A stretch of DNA of 21,029 bases from a virus. A program made the position numbers and the translations under genes. The notes under the pieces are model-generated. The model saw only the letters and a program-made list of their open reading frames with translations, searched no databases and was not told the origin of the DNA. Positions within the stretch are counted from its first letter, which is position 1; each line of letters starts with the position of its first letter. The stretch is from IMG/VR virus record IMGVR_UViG_3300036791_000438, positions 1 to 21,029 of that record. One strand, given 5' to 3'. Positions 1-6,654 of the stretch are shown here, piece after piece.

Positions 1-214
1 TCTCGGGTTGCGGTTCGGCGGCGAGCGCGTCGGCGCCGGCGTCGGCGGCCTTGCGCTCGTCGAGCTCGCGCTCGAGCTCGTCGATAACGGCCGAGGCCTC
101 GGCGAGCGTGAGCTCGGCCGAGCTCGGCACGGTACGGCCGACAACGTGCGTTGCGTATTCGGCGCGCTCGGCGCGCTCGGTGATGCCGTAGTCGCGGTAC
201 AACGCGTGCAGCTT
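1..214. repeat. Terminal direct repeat, left copy
   Basis: The first 214 bases recur at 20816-21029 with 213 of 214 identical. The only difference is C at 128 against A at 20943. On the minus strand this changes a Val codon from GTG to GTT in the recT-like gene, so it is silent. The repeat lies wholly inside a coding region. An end overlap of a circular assembly explains it best; a true packaged terminal repeat is possible. Confidence 0.95.
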
Positions 215-976
215 GTTCTTTTGCGGCCGCGTGATCGGCAGCGCCGCCGCCGGCGGCGCGTCGCTAGCCTCCCCTGGCAACGGCGGTAGCGCCGGCGGCG
301 GGCTCGCATCCATTCCCCCCGATGGTGCCGGTAGCACTACCGCCGCCGCCGGCCGCCGCTGCCGTCGCGTTACCCGCCGGTTTCCGGTAGCGGATTTCGC
401 GTCGACGGCGGTCGATACCTCGAGCTCGTCGGCGTCTTGCATTTCCTCGTACGCGGCGAGGCCGCCGGTGACGTCGGCGAATATGGCGCGAACGACGTCG
501 GCCGATGAGCGCGCCGAGAGCATTTGCCGCGGATAGCTGCGCCAATTTTGCTTGCCGGCGAGGTTGGCGCGGCGCGCGTCGTCCATCGACCACGTAACGG
601 TCGCGACGTGATCCGACGAGCGCCGGCGGCCGCACCAGGTAACGCGCGTCGTGCCGAGCTCGTCCGGCCAGATTTCGTGACCGGCGGCGAGCACGAGCGC
701 GCGCTGCGCCTCGGCGTACAGCGTCGGCGTGCCGTCGATAATCCGAATGCTGCGTAACGATTGCATCGGCGCCAGGCCGATCTCGTCGCCGTACAGGATG
801 CAGGCCGTAATCGCCGGTACGTCGTTACGCATCGACGACGCGACGAACGAGGTACCGGCGACGGTTTTCGCGAGCTCGACCGCCGGCGCCATGAGCTCCA
901 CCCATCGGCCGAGCGGCCGCTCGGGCTCGTCGAGCTCGACGGTTCGGCCGCGCTCGACGCGCATGAGCGACGTCAT
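1..976 (-). CDS. recT: RecT-like single-strand annealing protein (3' end wraps to 20805)
   Basis: Probable ssDNA-annealing recombinase, partner of the PD-(D/E)XK exonuclease two genes upstream. The frame is open from ATG at 976 to base 1. Joined through the terminal repeat it ends at TGA 20807-20805, giving 328 aa. The start is fixed by an ATGA overlap with the upstream gene. Residues 36-100 carry the actinophage RecT-type core, including VAGTSFVASSMR, LYGDEIGLAPMQSLRSIRII and LYAEAQRALVLAAGHEI. Residues 150-178 (ARSSADVVRAIFADVTGGL) fit the family C-terminal core. A low-complexity Pro/Ala/Arg linker (about 195-250) leads to a small C-terminal domain beginning ITRPQKNKLHALYRDYGI, also seen in actinophage relatives. 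Family assignment comes from remembered motifs, not a search. Confidence 0.8.
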   Translation of the reverse strand, partial: MTSLMRVERGRTVELDEPERPLGRWVELMAPAVELAKTVAGTSFVASSMRNDVPAITACILYGDEIGLAPMQSLRSIRIIDGTPTLYAEAQRALVLAAGHEIWPDELGTTRVTWCGRRRSSDHVATVTWSMDDARRANLAGKQNWRSYPRQMLSARSSADVVRAIFADVTGGLAAYEEMQDADELEVSTAVDAKSATGNRRVTRRQRRPAAAVVLPAPSGGMDASPPPALPPLPGEASDAPPAAALPITRPQKNKLHALYRDYGITERAERAEYATHVVGRTVPSSAELTLAEASAVIDELERELDERKAADAGADALAAEPQPE

Positions 977-1362
977 GACGCGCCGCCGAATAGGTCGAGC
1001 TGCGCGACCGGCGCCGGCGGCGGGCTCGCGCGCTCGGCGTCGGCGACCGCGAGCGCGATCGGGCTGCGCCGCCCCATGCGCTTATTGCACGTTGCGCAGC
1101 ACGCGCGCGTATTCGCGCCCCAATACGGCGCGAGCGTCGGGTCGGTTACGTCGACGGTGAGGTCGTCGCCGTAGTTGTCATACGGGCCGCCGTGGTACGG
1201 GCAAACGCCGGCGTCGATCGCGGCCTCGTACGTCGCGACCATCGCGGCGGTTGTCCAGCCGTACACGTACTCGAGGTCGCGCGTGGAGATACCGAGCCGC
1301 GCGCCGTGCCGAGCTCGAGCGCGCTGCGCCTTGGCGCGCAGCTTGCCGGCGTCGGCGGTCAT
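973..1362 (-). CDS. Endonuclease VII / HNH-like nuclease
   Basis: 129 aa, overlapping the exonuclease upstream and the recT-like gene downstream by ATGA, so translationally coupled on both sides. Residues 54-94 resemble a treble-clef ββα-metal nuclease: C54-x2-H57, a TVDVTDP strand (D71, D74), N84, C88/C89, then C92-N93 in TCNKRMG. The usual DH pair is DV here, which matches my memory of an actinophage endonuclease VII-like family with a D-I/V-x-D-P motif. A helical, basic N-terminus (residues 1-50) may bind DNA. Lying between an exonuclease and an annealing protein suggests a role in recombination, perhaps junction or branch cleavage. Nuclease activity is inferred. Confidence 0.65.
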   Translation of the reverse strand: MTADAGKLRAKAQRARARHGARLGISTRDLEYVYGWTTAAMVATYEAAIDAGVCPYHGGPYDNYGDDLTVDVTDPTLAPYWGANTRACCATCNKRMGRRSPIALAVADAERASPPPAPVAQLDLFGGAS

Positions 1363-2177
1363 GACGCGGCCTCGAGCTCGCGCGGCGGTAACGCGTCGCC
1401 GATGTAGCGGCGGCGGTCATTCGCGGCGACGGTGAACGCGGCGACTTGCTGCGCGTATTGGAAGGTACGGAACACGGCCGGGCCGATATCGACCGGGTAT
1501 ACGTCGTAGCCGTCCGCGCGTAGCCATACCGCCAGCGCACGGTCGACGGTCGGCATCGGCCGCTCGAGGCCGTCGCCGTCGAGCATGGTCTCGGCGTGCG
1601 CGTACGCGGCGAGCTGTAGCGCGACCTCCGGCCATATGCCGGTGCCGCCGGTTTTCCAGTCGATGAGGACGAGCTCGGGCCGCTCGTCGACGTAGGCGAG
1701 CAGGTCGGCGGTACCCATGTACGCGAGCGGGTGACTATTCCCCCCCCCCCCCCCAACGTCGAGCTCGGGGCCGCGGTAGATAACGGTCGCCTCGACCTCG
1801 ACCTCGGCGACGTTGTAGGCCTCGGCGAATGCGAGGTAGGCGTCGACGTGGCCGGCGAGCTCGTCGGGTACCTCGACGTCCTCGCCGGCGGCGAGCCGTT
1901 CGGCCAGGCGGTGTACGGCCGAACCACGGCCGGCGGCGGCGTCGCGCTCGTTCCATGCGGCGCGCTCGAGCTCGCGCAGCCGTTTCGACGTCGTTTTCGC
2001 GTCGAGCTCGGCCCAATGGTCGACCGCGTAGCCGGCGACCGAGCGCGCTGCCCATCCGACGAGATTGCCCTTGGGTACGCCGTCGCGCAGGATCGCGGTG
2101 ACGCCGGCGACGGGCTCGCCGTCGAGGTAGTAGCTATGTCCGGTGCCGCGGTTGACGCGGCGCGTAGCCGCTGCCAT
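1359..2177 (-). CDS. RecB/Cas4-like PD-(D/E)XK exonuclease
   Basis: 272 aa, probable dsDNA 5'-3' exonuclease of a Red-type Exo/annealing pair. Motifs in order: RGSAVHRLAE (84-93, His of motif I), E129 on a β-strand, MGTADLLAYV (154-163, D158), LIDWKTG (171-177, D173 and K175 as the PD-ExK core), and EVALQLAAYAHAE (184-196, RecB-family Gln-containing motif). All metal-ligand motifs are present. Oddly, residues 142-146 are five Gly encoded by an unbroken run of 15 G (plus-strand C tract 1740-1754), just before the catalytic half. One extra G would bring in TAG two codons later. It begins 12 nt after the HTH gene with a weak ribosome site. Confidence 0.8.
   Translation of the reverse strand: MAAATRRVNRGTGHSYYLDGEPVAGVTAILRDGVPKGNLVGWAARSVAGYAVDHWAELDAKTTSKRLRELERAAWNERDAAAGRGSAVHRLAERLAAGEDVEVPDELAGHVDAYLAFAEAYNVAEVEVEATVIYRGPELDVGGGGGNSHPLAYMGTADLLAYVDERPELVLIDWKTGGTGIWPEVALQLAAYAHAETMLDGDGLERPMPTVDRALAVWLRADGYDVYPVDIGPAVFRTFQYAQQVAAFTVAANDRRRYIGDALPPRELEAAS
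1740..1754. repeat. 15-base C (coding-strand G) homopolymer in exonuclease gene
   Basis: An uninterrupted C15 tract, the longest homopolymer noticed in the window. It is in frame as five GGG Gly codons. With 16 G the frame reads GGG GAA TAG and stops before catalytic D158 and D173/K175. With 14 G it enters another long open frame. It may be a slippage-prone switch or simply an error-prone stretch. Confidence 0.9.
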
Positions 2178-2189
2178 GAGCTCGCGCGC

Positions 2190-2402
2190 TCAACCTGCGG
2201 CGCCGCGCTGCGGCGGCGCGGTGTCGGCCATGTAGTGCTCGAGCGCGGCGCGCGAAATGCGGATATCGGCGGCCTTCTTGCCGACGCCGATACGGCGGTA
2301 CGGAATGTCGCCGCGCTCGAGCATGGCGCGCAGCGTTTGAGGATGGCAGCGCAGTAACGCCGCGCCCTCGTTGAGGGTTAGGTACGGGCTGCGTTCGACC
2401 AT
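2190..2402 (-). CDS. xis: Excisionase-like HTH DNA-binding protein
   Basis: 70 aa with a MerR-type/HTH_17 winged helix: YLTLNEGAALLRCHPQTLRAML (helix-turn-helix, about 7-28), then ERGDIPYRRIGVGKKAADIRISRAALEHYM, the typical wing and last helix of phage excisionases and AlpA-like regulators. The start at 2402 matches the family N-terminus (xxPYLTLxE) and has AAGGGG about 9 nt upstream. An in-frame ATG at 2453 would add 17 residues without domain content and is less likely. It opens the recombination operon two genes after int. It probably directs excision and may also act as a transcription regulator; no other repressor candidate in the genome is clearly better. Confidence 0.75.
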   Translation of the reverse strand: MVERSPYLTLNEGAALLRCHPQTLRAMLERGDIPYRRIGVGKKAADIRISRAALEHYMADTAPPQRGAAG

Positions 2403-2561
2403 TGTCGGCGCCCCTTGCTCTCGAGCCGTTCGGATACCCGCCCTCGAGGCCATGCGCGGCGCCGGATCGCTCGCAATGCCAGATACGCACCGTAAGCGGT
2501 CGGTACTTGCCGTGTCTAGTGAAACTTGCGCGTAGTACGCCGATAGTTGCGTTGTCCCTCG
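2403..2561. promoter_or_regulatory. Regulatory gap upstream of the xis-exo operon
   Basis: 159 bp without a credible gene and with lower G+C than its surroundings. It contains a direct repeat of ACTTGC (about 2505 and 2524, 19 bp apart) and an 11-bp palindrome GCGTA-G-TACGC (2530-2540). On the minus strand TACGGT near 2490 fits a TANNNT -10 box, but I cannot pair it with a convincing -35. Its place, just before the HTH gene, suggests promoter plus operator for the early operon. Confidence 0.4.
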
Positions 2562-2837
2562 TCAGGCAGCCGGCGCGTCGTCGGGCGGCGGCGCGGTGTC
2601 GCGCTCGACCTCGGCCTGTAGCCATTGCGCCGGCGAGAGTCCGCGCCGCTGCGCCTCGGCAATGCCGTGCCATAGCTGCACGCGCGCGGCGAGGTAGCCG
2701 GCCTGCCACGCGAGCCGCGACGTACGTACCGCCGAATACAGCGCGAGCGCGAGCCAAAACATGAGCGAGGCCTCCCACCACGCGCCGACGACGATGACGA
2801 GCTCGGCGGGCCGGCGCGGCGGCGTCGGTAGGGTCAT
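2562..2837 (-). CDS. Small membrane protein coupled to integrase
   Basis: 91 aa; ATG at 2837 overlaps the integrase stop (ATGA), so it should be made with Int. Residues 12-36 (LVIVVGAWWEASLMFWLALA onward) form one hydrophobic span rich in Trp. The rest is an amphipathic Arg/Gln/Trp helix (RTSRLAWQAGYLAARVQLWHGIAEAQ) and a Pro/Asp-rich tail. I do not recognise a family. Its place between int and xis, not in the lysis cassette, suggests a lysogeny-associated role such as superinfection exclusion or host membrane interaction. That is inference only. Confidence 0.6.
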   Translation of the reverse strand: MTLPTPPRRPAELVIVVGAWWEASLMFWLALALYSAVRTSRLAWQAGYLAARVQLWHGIAEAQRRGLSPAQWLQAEVERDTAPPPDDAPAA

Positions 2838-4063
2838 CGCGGCGCCTTGCGTTTGCTCGTGATCGCGCGCCAGGTCTCGGCGAGGACGGGTACCGCCGGG
2901 TCGGCGGTCTCGGCGCGATGGTGCGAATAGACGTCGTGAAACATGCGGTTCGACGCGTGGCCGGTGCGGTGCGTGGCGACGGTAACGGGAATGTTCGCGG
3001 CGGTCATTTCCGACGCGTTGACGTGGCGCAGGCCGTGAAACGTGAGCGCGACGCCGGCCGCGGCCGCGGCGCGAGACCACCGCGCGCCGAGCGCCGCCGG
3101 CGACGTGAAATCGCGCTCGAGCTCGAGCGAGAAAACCGCGCAATCTTGCAACGCGTCGGCGTCGAGACCGGCGTCGACCGCCTCGGCGAGCTGCCGCGCG
3201 TAGCGGGCCTCGAACATGGCGCGGCAGGCCTCGTCGACGACGAGCGCGCGCTTGCCGCCCTTGTTCGCCGCGATCGGTTTGCGGTGCCAGCCGGCGGCCT
3301 GGCCGGGCCGGTTGCGCGATACCGACGCGTAGAACGTGACCGAGCCGTCAAGCAGGCCGACGTCGCGCCAGCGCAGGCCGGCGAGCTCACCCTCGCGCGC
3401 GCCGGTCGCGATCGCGCCCTGTACCAAATCCTCGAGCTCGCGGGCATAGCCGGCGTGGTCGTAGGCCTTGGCCTTGGCGCCCTTGCCGGCCGGCCGCGGC
3501 CGCGCCGCGCCGTCGAGCACGCGGGCGATATCGCCGAGGTCGTACTCATCGGCCGCGCTCGGCGCCTGCGGCGTGCCGACCTCGACCTCGAGGTCGCGGC
3601 ACGGATTGGCCGCGATCCAATGGTTTCGCTTGGCGATGCGCAGCGAGCGCGAGAGCAGGCCGTGAACCTTGACGACGGTACGGCGCGATTTCGGGCCGGG
3701 CTTGCGCGCCGTCGAATGCTTGCCGGCGGCGACCTCGGCGTAGAAACGGTCGAGCGTGGCCTCGTCGAGCCGGTCGAGCTCGAGCCGGCCGAGCCAGGTC
3801 GCCGCGACGTAGGTATCGCGCGTCGAGCGCATGGTCGCCTCGTACGCCGGCGCCTTGCCGGTCGCCTTGGTCTCGAGGTAGTGGTCGACCGCGTCGAGGA
3901 CGGTACGCCGGTGCGCGCCGGCGCCGCCGCGCTGTAGCCGCGCCTCGTAGGCCTCGGCCTCGGCGCGGGTATCCACGGTCCGACATTTGCGCTCGCGGTC
4001 GGCGCCGCGGCCGCCGAGCAGCACGGTGACCTTGTATCGGCCGTTCGCTAGTTCTTGGATCAT
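2834..4063 (-). CDS. int: Tyrosine-family integrase
   Basis: 409 aa site-specific recombinase with all catalytic residues: R223 (GAREGELAGLRW), K269-271 region (NKGGKR), H343-x-x-R346 (FHGLRH), H369 (RTGH) and nucleophile Y379 (DVYSHH). The N-terminus (1-45, MIQELANGRYKVTV) looks like an AP2-type arm-binding domain, followed by a SAM-like core-binding domain (about 52-155). I chose ATG 4063 because the domain starts there. An open frame extends to about 4348 but crosses the attP repeats. Upstream lie arm-type repeats and palindromes, so Int probably occupies its own promoter. It should integrate the phage at the host tRNA-Cys gene whose 3' half is at 4221-4265. Confidence 0.93.
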   Translation of the reverse strand: MIQELANGRYKVTVLLGGRGADRERKCRTVDTRAEAEAYEARLQRGGAGAHRRTVLDAVDHYLETKATGKAPAYEATMRSTRDTYVAATWLGRLELDRLDEATLDRFYAEVAAGKHSTARKPGPKSRRTVVKVHGLLSRSLRIAKRNHWIAANPCRDLEVEVGTPQAPSAADEYDLGDIARVLDGAARPRPAGKGAKAKAYDHAGYARELEDLVQGAIATGAREGELAGLRWRDVGLLDGSVTFYASVSRNRPGQAAGWHRKPIAANKGGKRALVVDEACRAMFEARYARQLAEAVDAGLDADALQDCAVFSLELERDFTSPAALGARWSRAAAAAGVALTFHGLRHVNASEMTAANIPVTVATHRTGHASNRMFHDVYSHHRAETADPAVPVLAETWRAITSKRKAPR

Positions 4064-4083
4064 TCGAGCTCGTTTCGGGTTCG

Positions 4084-4120
4084 CGGGTGGCACGTTTTCG
4101 GGTGGCACAACGGGTGGCAC
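4084..4120 (+). repeat. Arm-type integrase sites, int-side cluster (three CGGGTGGCAC)
   Basis: Exact CGGGTGGCAC copies at 4084-4093, 4099-4108 and 4111-4120, all in the same orientation. The last two are joined by AA, a unit 12 bp long. The same unit recurs on the other side of the tRNA-derived core. Repeated sites flanking a core are the hallmark of arm sites bound by the N-terminal domain of tyrosine integrases. Confidence 0.7.
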
Positions 4121-4132
4121 AGGCCTCGTATT

Positions 4133-4143
4133 AGGTCGTACCT
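4133..4143. promoter_or_regulatory. Palindrome AGGT-CGT-ACCT upstream of int
   Basis: Short dyad in the A+T-richer segment just upstream of int, near the candidate -10. It shares GTCGTA with the larger palindrome at 4189-4203. Possible operator or recombination directionality factor site; no direct support. Confidence 0.3.
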
Positions 4144-4188
4144 TATCGTAACAACGTTGCCGGTGTTGGTTATTTCCGCAGGTCATCG

Positions 4189-4203
4189 ACCTACGTCGTA
4201 GGT
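4189..4203. promoter_or_regulatory. 15-bp palindrome ACCTACG-T-CGTAGGT beside the attP core
   Basis: Perfect 7-bp arms around a single T, 18 bp before the tRNA-derived core on the int side. The position suits an Xis, Int or regulator site. The symmetry is certain; the role is inferred. Confidence 0.45.
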
Positions 4204-4220
4204 TATTCGGGCCTCGGGTC

Positions 4221-4265
4221 GGTCTGCAAAACCTCGTACGTCGGTTCGATTCCGACCGCCGCCTC
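4221..4265 (+). other. attP: attP core: 3' half of a tRNA-Cys(GCA) gene
   Basis: On the plus strand, CTGCAAA (4224-4230) is an anticodon loop with GCA. It is followed by ACCTC, a short variable loop, a perfect T arm (GTCGG-TTCGATT-CCGAC, 4240-4256), the acceptor 3' strand CGCCGCC (4257-4263) and discriminator T (4264), which is characteristic of tRNA-Cys. No D arm or matching GGCGGCG acceptor strand lies upstream, and only three anticodon-stem pairs form. This is therefore a tRNA 3' fragment, not a gene. Such fragments are where phages recombine into tRNA genes while restoring them. Confidence 0.85.
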
Positions 4266-4267
4266 GT

Positions 4268-4298
4268 CGAAAACCTCCGATTCTGTCGGAGGTTTTCG
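4268..4298. terminator. Symmetric (bidirectional) intrinsic terminator
   Basis: Perfect 13-bp stem CGAAAACCTCCGA / TCGGAGGTTTTCG with a 5-base loop TTCTG. The A4 and T4 at the stem base give a U-run in both directions. On the minus strand it closes the late/lysis operon before int. On the plus strand it sits 2 bp after the tRNA fragment and would terminate the restored tRNA-Cys in a lysogen. Confidence 0.85.
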
Positions 4299-4326
4299 CA
4301 ATTCGGCTCGGCCGCCCGGGCCGGCG

Positions 4327-4348
4327 CGGGTGGCACAACGGGTGGCAC
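4327..4348 (+). repeat. Arm-type integrase sites, lysis-side pair (two CGGGTGGCAC)
   Basis: Exact CGGGTGGCAC copies at 4327-4336 and 4339-4348, joined by AA. The pair is identical and co-oriented to that at 4099-4120. It places arm sites on both sides of the core, as expected for a complete attP. Confidence 0.7.
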
Positions 4349-4420
4349 GCGGGCCCGCGCGCTGGCGCCAGGCCTCCTACGCGGGTTTGTCTGTCCACAG
4401 GCCGCGCGGCCTATCCACAG

Positions 4421-4522
4421 TCAGCGGACGAGCAGGTACAGGCCGAGCAGTACCGCCGCGCCGACGATCAGCGCGAGCAGCGCCAGCGCCAGCGCGAGTA
4501 CCGCCCAATCGCGGTCGGTCAA
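4421..4522 (-). CDS. 33-aa single-span membrane protein, holin partner candidate
   Basis: Starts at TTG 4522, which overlaps the stop of the preceding holin-like gene (TTGA), and ends at TGA 4421. The protein is TDRDW followed by one long hydrophobic helix (about residues 7-31, Ala/Leu/Val-rich) and ends LVR. It is the last gene before the terminator. Pairs of tiny membrane proteins after an endolysin are common in actinophages and help time lysis. It could be a holin, antiholin or pinholin; sequence alone does not decide. The TTG start depends on the coupling argument. Confidence 0.55.
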   Translation of the reverse strand: MTDRDWAVLALALALLALIVGAAVLLGLYLLVR

Positions 4523-4704
4523 CGCGTGAGGTATGCCAGTACGACGAAACCGACCGCGAGCGCGAGCGCGCAGCGGTACAGGTCGCGCGCCCAGCCGGCG
4601 AGGACGGCCGCGACCGCGAGCAGCACGGCGGCGACGATGAGGTACACGAGGTCGGCGCCGGTCGGTTTGTTCGCCAGGTAGCCGACGAGCTCGGCCGGCG
4701 TCAT
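4519..4704 (-). CDS. Holin-like protein with two membrane spans
   Basis: 61 aa, ATG at 4704 overlapping the endolysin stop (ATGA). A short N-terminus (MTPAELVGYLANKPTG) leads to two hydrophobic spans, about 18-37 (ADLVYLIVAAVLLAVAAVLA) and 43-60 (YRCALALAVGFVVLAYL), separated by a short charged turn (GWARD). This size and topology fit a class II holin that permeabilises the membrane for the amidase. A GTG at 4710 in frame is an alternative start. The function is inferred from topology and its place next to the endolysin. Confidence 0.65.
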   Translation of the reverse strand: MTPAELVGYLANKPTGADLVYLIVAAVLLAVAAVLAGWARDLYRCALALAVGFVVLAYLTR

Positions 4705-5537
4705 GACCACTCGAGCCGGTACGTACCGACCTGGTTCGAGCCGAGGTCGAATAGCGCGACCACGCCGGCGCCGTCCGGGCGGCCGTTGCCGTCGACGGTC
4801 GCCGCGATATCGACGAGCCGGTTACCGGCCGCGATGACGCCGGCGTCGGTCGAGGTCCATACCCGATTGGCGCCGCTCGCCTTGTCGCCGCGCAGCGCGG
4901 CGCCATTCTCGAGCAGGATGCAGCCGAGCTCGGGTACCGGCCGAGCGGTCGGCGTACGGCCGGCGGGCTTGCCGGCCTGCGGGCTTGCCACGGTTGTCAA
5001 GAGCGCACCACCTCCGGTCGCGCCGGCCGGCGGCGAGCTCGAGCTCGAGCCGGCGCGGCGGTTGATTTCGGGTATCTGCTCGATGAGGTACCGGCCGCAG
5101 CACGCGGTCGCGTTGCCGCTCGCGTCGCGGTGCGGGCCGGTAATCGCCGCCGGCCAGTAGCCGGCGCCGTTCCCCCACGCGACGAGCTCGGCGAGGACGT
5201 CGAGCAGCATCGAGCTCGGCCGGTCGGTCTCGAAATTGCCCATGACGCATAGCGCGTGCGACCGCTCGTTATGGTCCGCGGTCGCGGCGGTATTGCGGCC
5301 GGGGCCGCGAGACTCGAAAACGGTCGGCGTCGGATTGTCGACCACGTACGAATACTCGAGGTCGACGTATCCGCCGGCGAGCGCGCCGGCCTGTAGCTGG
5401 CGCATACCGCTCGAGCCGTGCAGGCCGGTCGACGCCGTATGGTGCAGCCACAATTCCGGGCTCGGCGTCGCGATCGCGCTCGCCGGTGTCACGAGCGGAT
5501 TTGCGCCCCACGCGGCGCGGGTGACGATGGTCGGCAC
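4701..5537 (-). CDS. Endolysin, N-acetylmuramoyl-L-alanine amidase (PGRP/Amidase_2)
   Basis: 278 aa lysin. Residues 1-160 form a PGRP/Amidase_2 domain: VTRAAWGAN, WLHHTAS (H32/H33 zinc site), EYSYVVD, CVMGNFE and TGPHRDA (H136), with a Cys ligand at ATACCG (C146/C147). A Ser/Pro/Gly linker (163-200) joins a C-terminal domain (about 203-278) of β-strand character, which I take as a wall-binding module of unknown type. There is no signal peptide, so release should need the downstream holins. It starts at GTG 5537, one base into the TAG stop of the 42-aa gene (TAGTG). It would cleave the bond between MurNAc and L-Ala. Confidence 0.88.
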   Translation of the reverse strand: MPTIVTRAAWGANPLVTPASAIATPSPELWLHHTASTGLHGSSGMRQLQAGALAGGYVDLEYSYVVDNPTPTVFESRGPGRNTAATADHNERSHALCVMGNFETDRPSSMLLDVLAELVAWGNGAGYWPAAITGPHRDASGNATACCGRYLIEQIPEINRRAGSSSSSPPAGATGGGALLTTVASPQAGKPAGRTPTARPVPELGCILLENGAALRGDKASGANRVWTSTDAGVIAAGNRLVDIAATVDGNGRPDGAGVVALFDLGSNQVGTYRLEWS

Positions 5538-5665
5538 TATTCGCCGTCGTCGCCGGCCTCGCCGGCGCCGGTCTCGCTCGAGTGTTCCGAGGTTTCCGAG
5601 GGTTCCGAGGTCGCGTCGTCGATGCCTTCGTCGCCGGCGGTCTCGTCGGGTTCGGTCGGTGTCAT
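5537..5665 (-). CDS. 42-aa acidic protein between tail and lysis genes
   Basis: A short gene with a good ribosome site (AGAGGAACC before ATG 5665), ending at TAG 5537 in a one-base overlap with the endolysin start. It is almost entirely Asp/Glu/Ser/Thr/Gly (TPTEPDETAGDEG and so on) with one His and no Lys or Arg, so strongly acidic and probably disordered. No family recognised. It may be a minor virion or lysis-coupling peptide, or exist mainly to couple endolysin translation. Confidence 0.55.
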   Translation of the reverse strand: MTPTEPDETAGDEGIDDATSEPSETSEHSSETGAGEAGDDGE

Positions 5666-5679
5666 GGTTCCTCTTTTCG

Positions 5680-6639
5680 TTAGGTGAGCGCGAGCGAGTC
5701 GCCGAGCCGCGTCAGCGAGAAACGGATCACTTGCTCGGAGGTAACGCTTACGTAGCCTTCGGTTACGCGGAAGGTTTGCCCATCGGGGCATTGCCGCACC
5801 CATGAGCCGATCATGGCCTGCGCGGCGTTGCTGACCGCGCCGTTGTTGATACTGATTTGATGCAGGATCGTGTTCGCGGCGTCGGTGACGTTGGTTTGCG
5901 AGATGATCGCGGTGCCGCCGTTCTTGGTCGCGTGGAGCTCGACGAGGTACAGGCCGCCGGCGCCGGGCGGGATCGTAACGACGTTGTTAGCGAGCCACGA
6001 GGCCGCGCCGCTAATAACCGTGTTCATCGGGATAACCGTGTTTTGTACCGGGTTCGCGAGCGCGGGGCCGCTACAGACGATGCCGCGCGGCGTGACCGGC
6101 CGCGCTTGTAGCGGGTAGCCGACGAGCGGCCGATTGTCGGCAATGTTGCCGGCGGCGACCGCGGCGAGGCCGGTCGGGATGGTGAGCGTCGCGAGTAGCA
6201 GCGAGCTCGGCGGTTGCGCCGGCGCGACCGGCGCCGCGGCCGCGGTACCGGCGACGATTTCGGGCTGCCAGAAATGCTGCGTGCCGCCGATGACCGCGTC
6301 GTCGTATACGTGCGCGACTACGAGGTCGATTCTCGAGGTACCGGGTCCGGGCGCGACGGCGACCGCGAGGTTTACCGTCGAGGTTGCGCGGCATAGGTAT
6401 TTGCCTTGGCCGGCGGCGTCGGTGCCGACGACGATCGCGCGGCCGGCGGCGACGTCAACCGACATATTGGCGCCGGCGCCGCGCGGCGTAACCGCGAGGT
6501 CGGCGGCGTACAGGATGCCGGCCGAGCTCCATATCGCGTCGATGAGGTCGCGGTCGACGAGCGCCGCGTATTGCGCGTTCTGTAGCCATAACGGCGGGTC
6601 GACGCCGGCCGGCGCCGCGAGCTCGATGACCTCGGGCAT
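5680..6639 (-). CDS. Tail tip / receptor-binding candidate
   Basis: 319 aa with a strong ribosome site (AAGGA, 7 nt before ATG 6639). The N-terminal half (residues 1-180) resembles actinophage minor tail proteins that follow the Gp37-like protein: WLQNAQYAALVDRDLIDAIWS, AGRAIVVGTDAAGQGKYLC and SRIDLVVAHVYDDA. The C-terminal half (about 185-319) is a predicted β-sandwich with VTIPPGAGGLYLVELHAT and GQTFRVTEGYVSV, reminiscent of the C1q/TNF-like jelly-roll knobs of phage adhesins. It probably sits at the tail tip and contacts the host. Being last before lysis agrees. The host-binding role is inferred. Confidence 0.7.
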   Translation of the reverse strand: MPEVIELAAPAGVDPPLWLQNAQYAALVDRDLIDAIWSSAGILYAADLAVTPRGAGANMSVDVAAGRAIVVGTDAAGQGKYLCRATSTVNLAVAVAPGPGTSRIDLVVAHVYDDAVIGGTQHFWQPEIVAGTAAAAPVAPAQPPSSLLLATLTIPTGLAAVAAGNIADNRPLVGYPLQARPVTPRGIVCSGPALANPVQNTVIPMNTVISGAASWLANNVVTIPPGAGGLYLVELHATKNGGTAIISQTNVTDAANTILHQISINNGAVSNAAQAMIGSWVRQCPDGQTFRVTEGYVSVTSEQVIRFSLTRLGDSLALT

Positions 6640-6654
6640 GGTCGAATCCTTCCC

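Larger units (their letters stand above)
4064..4420. promoter_or_regulatory. Non-coding attP/int control region
   Basis: 357 bp with no credible gene on either strand; a short open frame crosses it but has no domain or coupling. It holds five arm-type repeats, the tRNA-Cys-derived core, a symmetric terminator and two palindromes. The part 4120-4200 is markedly more A+T-rich than the genome. TACGAT (minus strand, 4150-4145) fits a TANNNT -10, with a poor -35-like ATAACC 17 bp upstream, as a possible int promoter. The promoter is a weak guess. Confidence 0.6.
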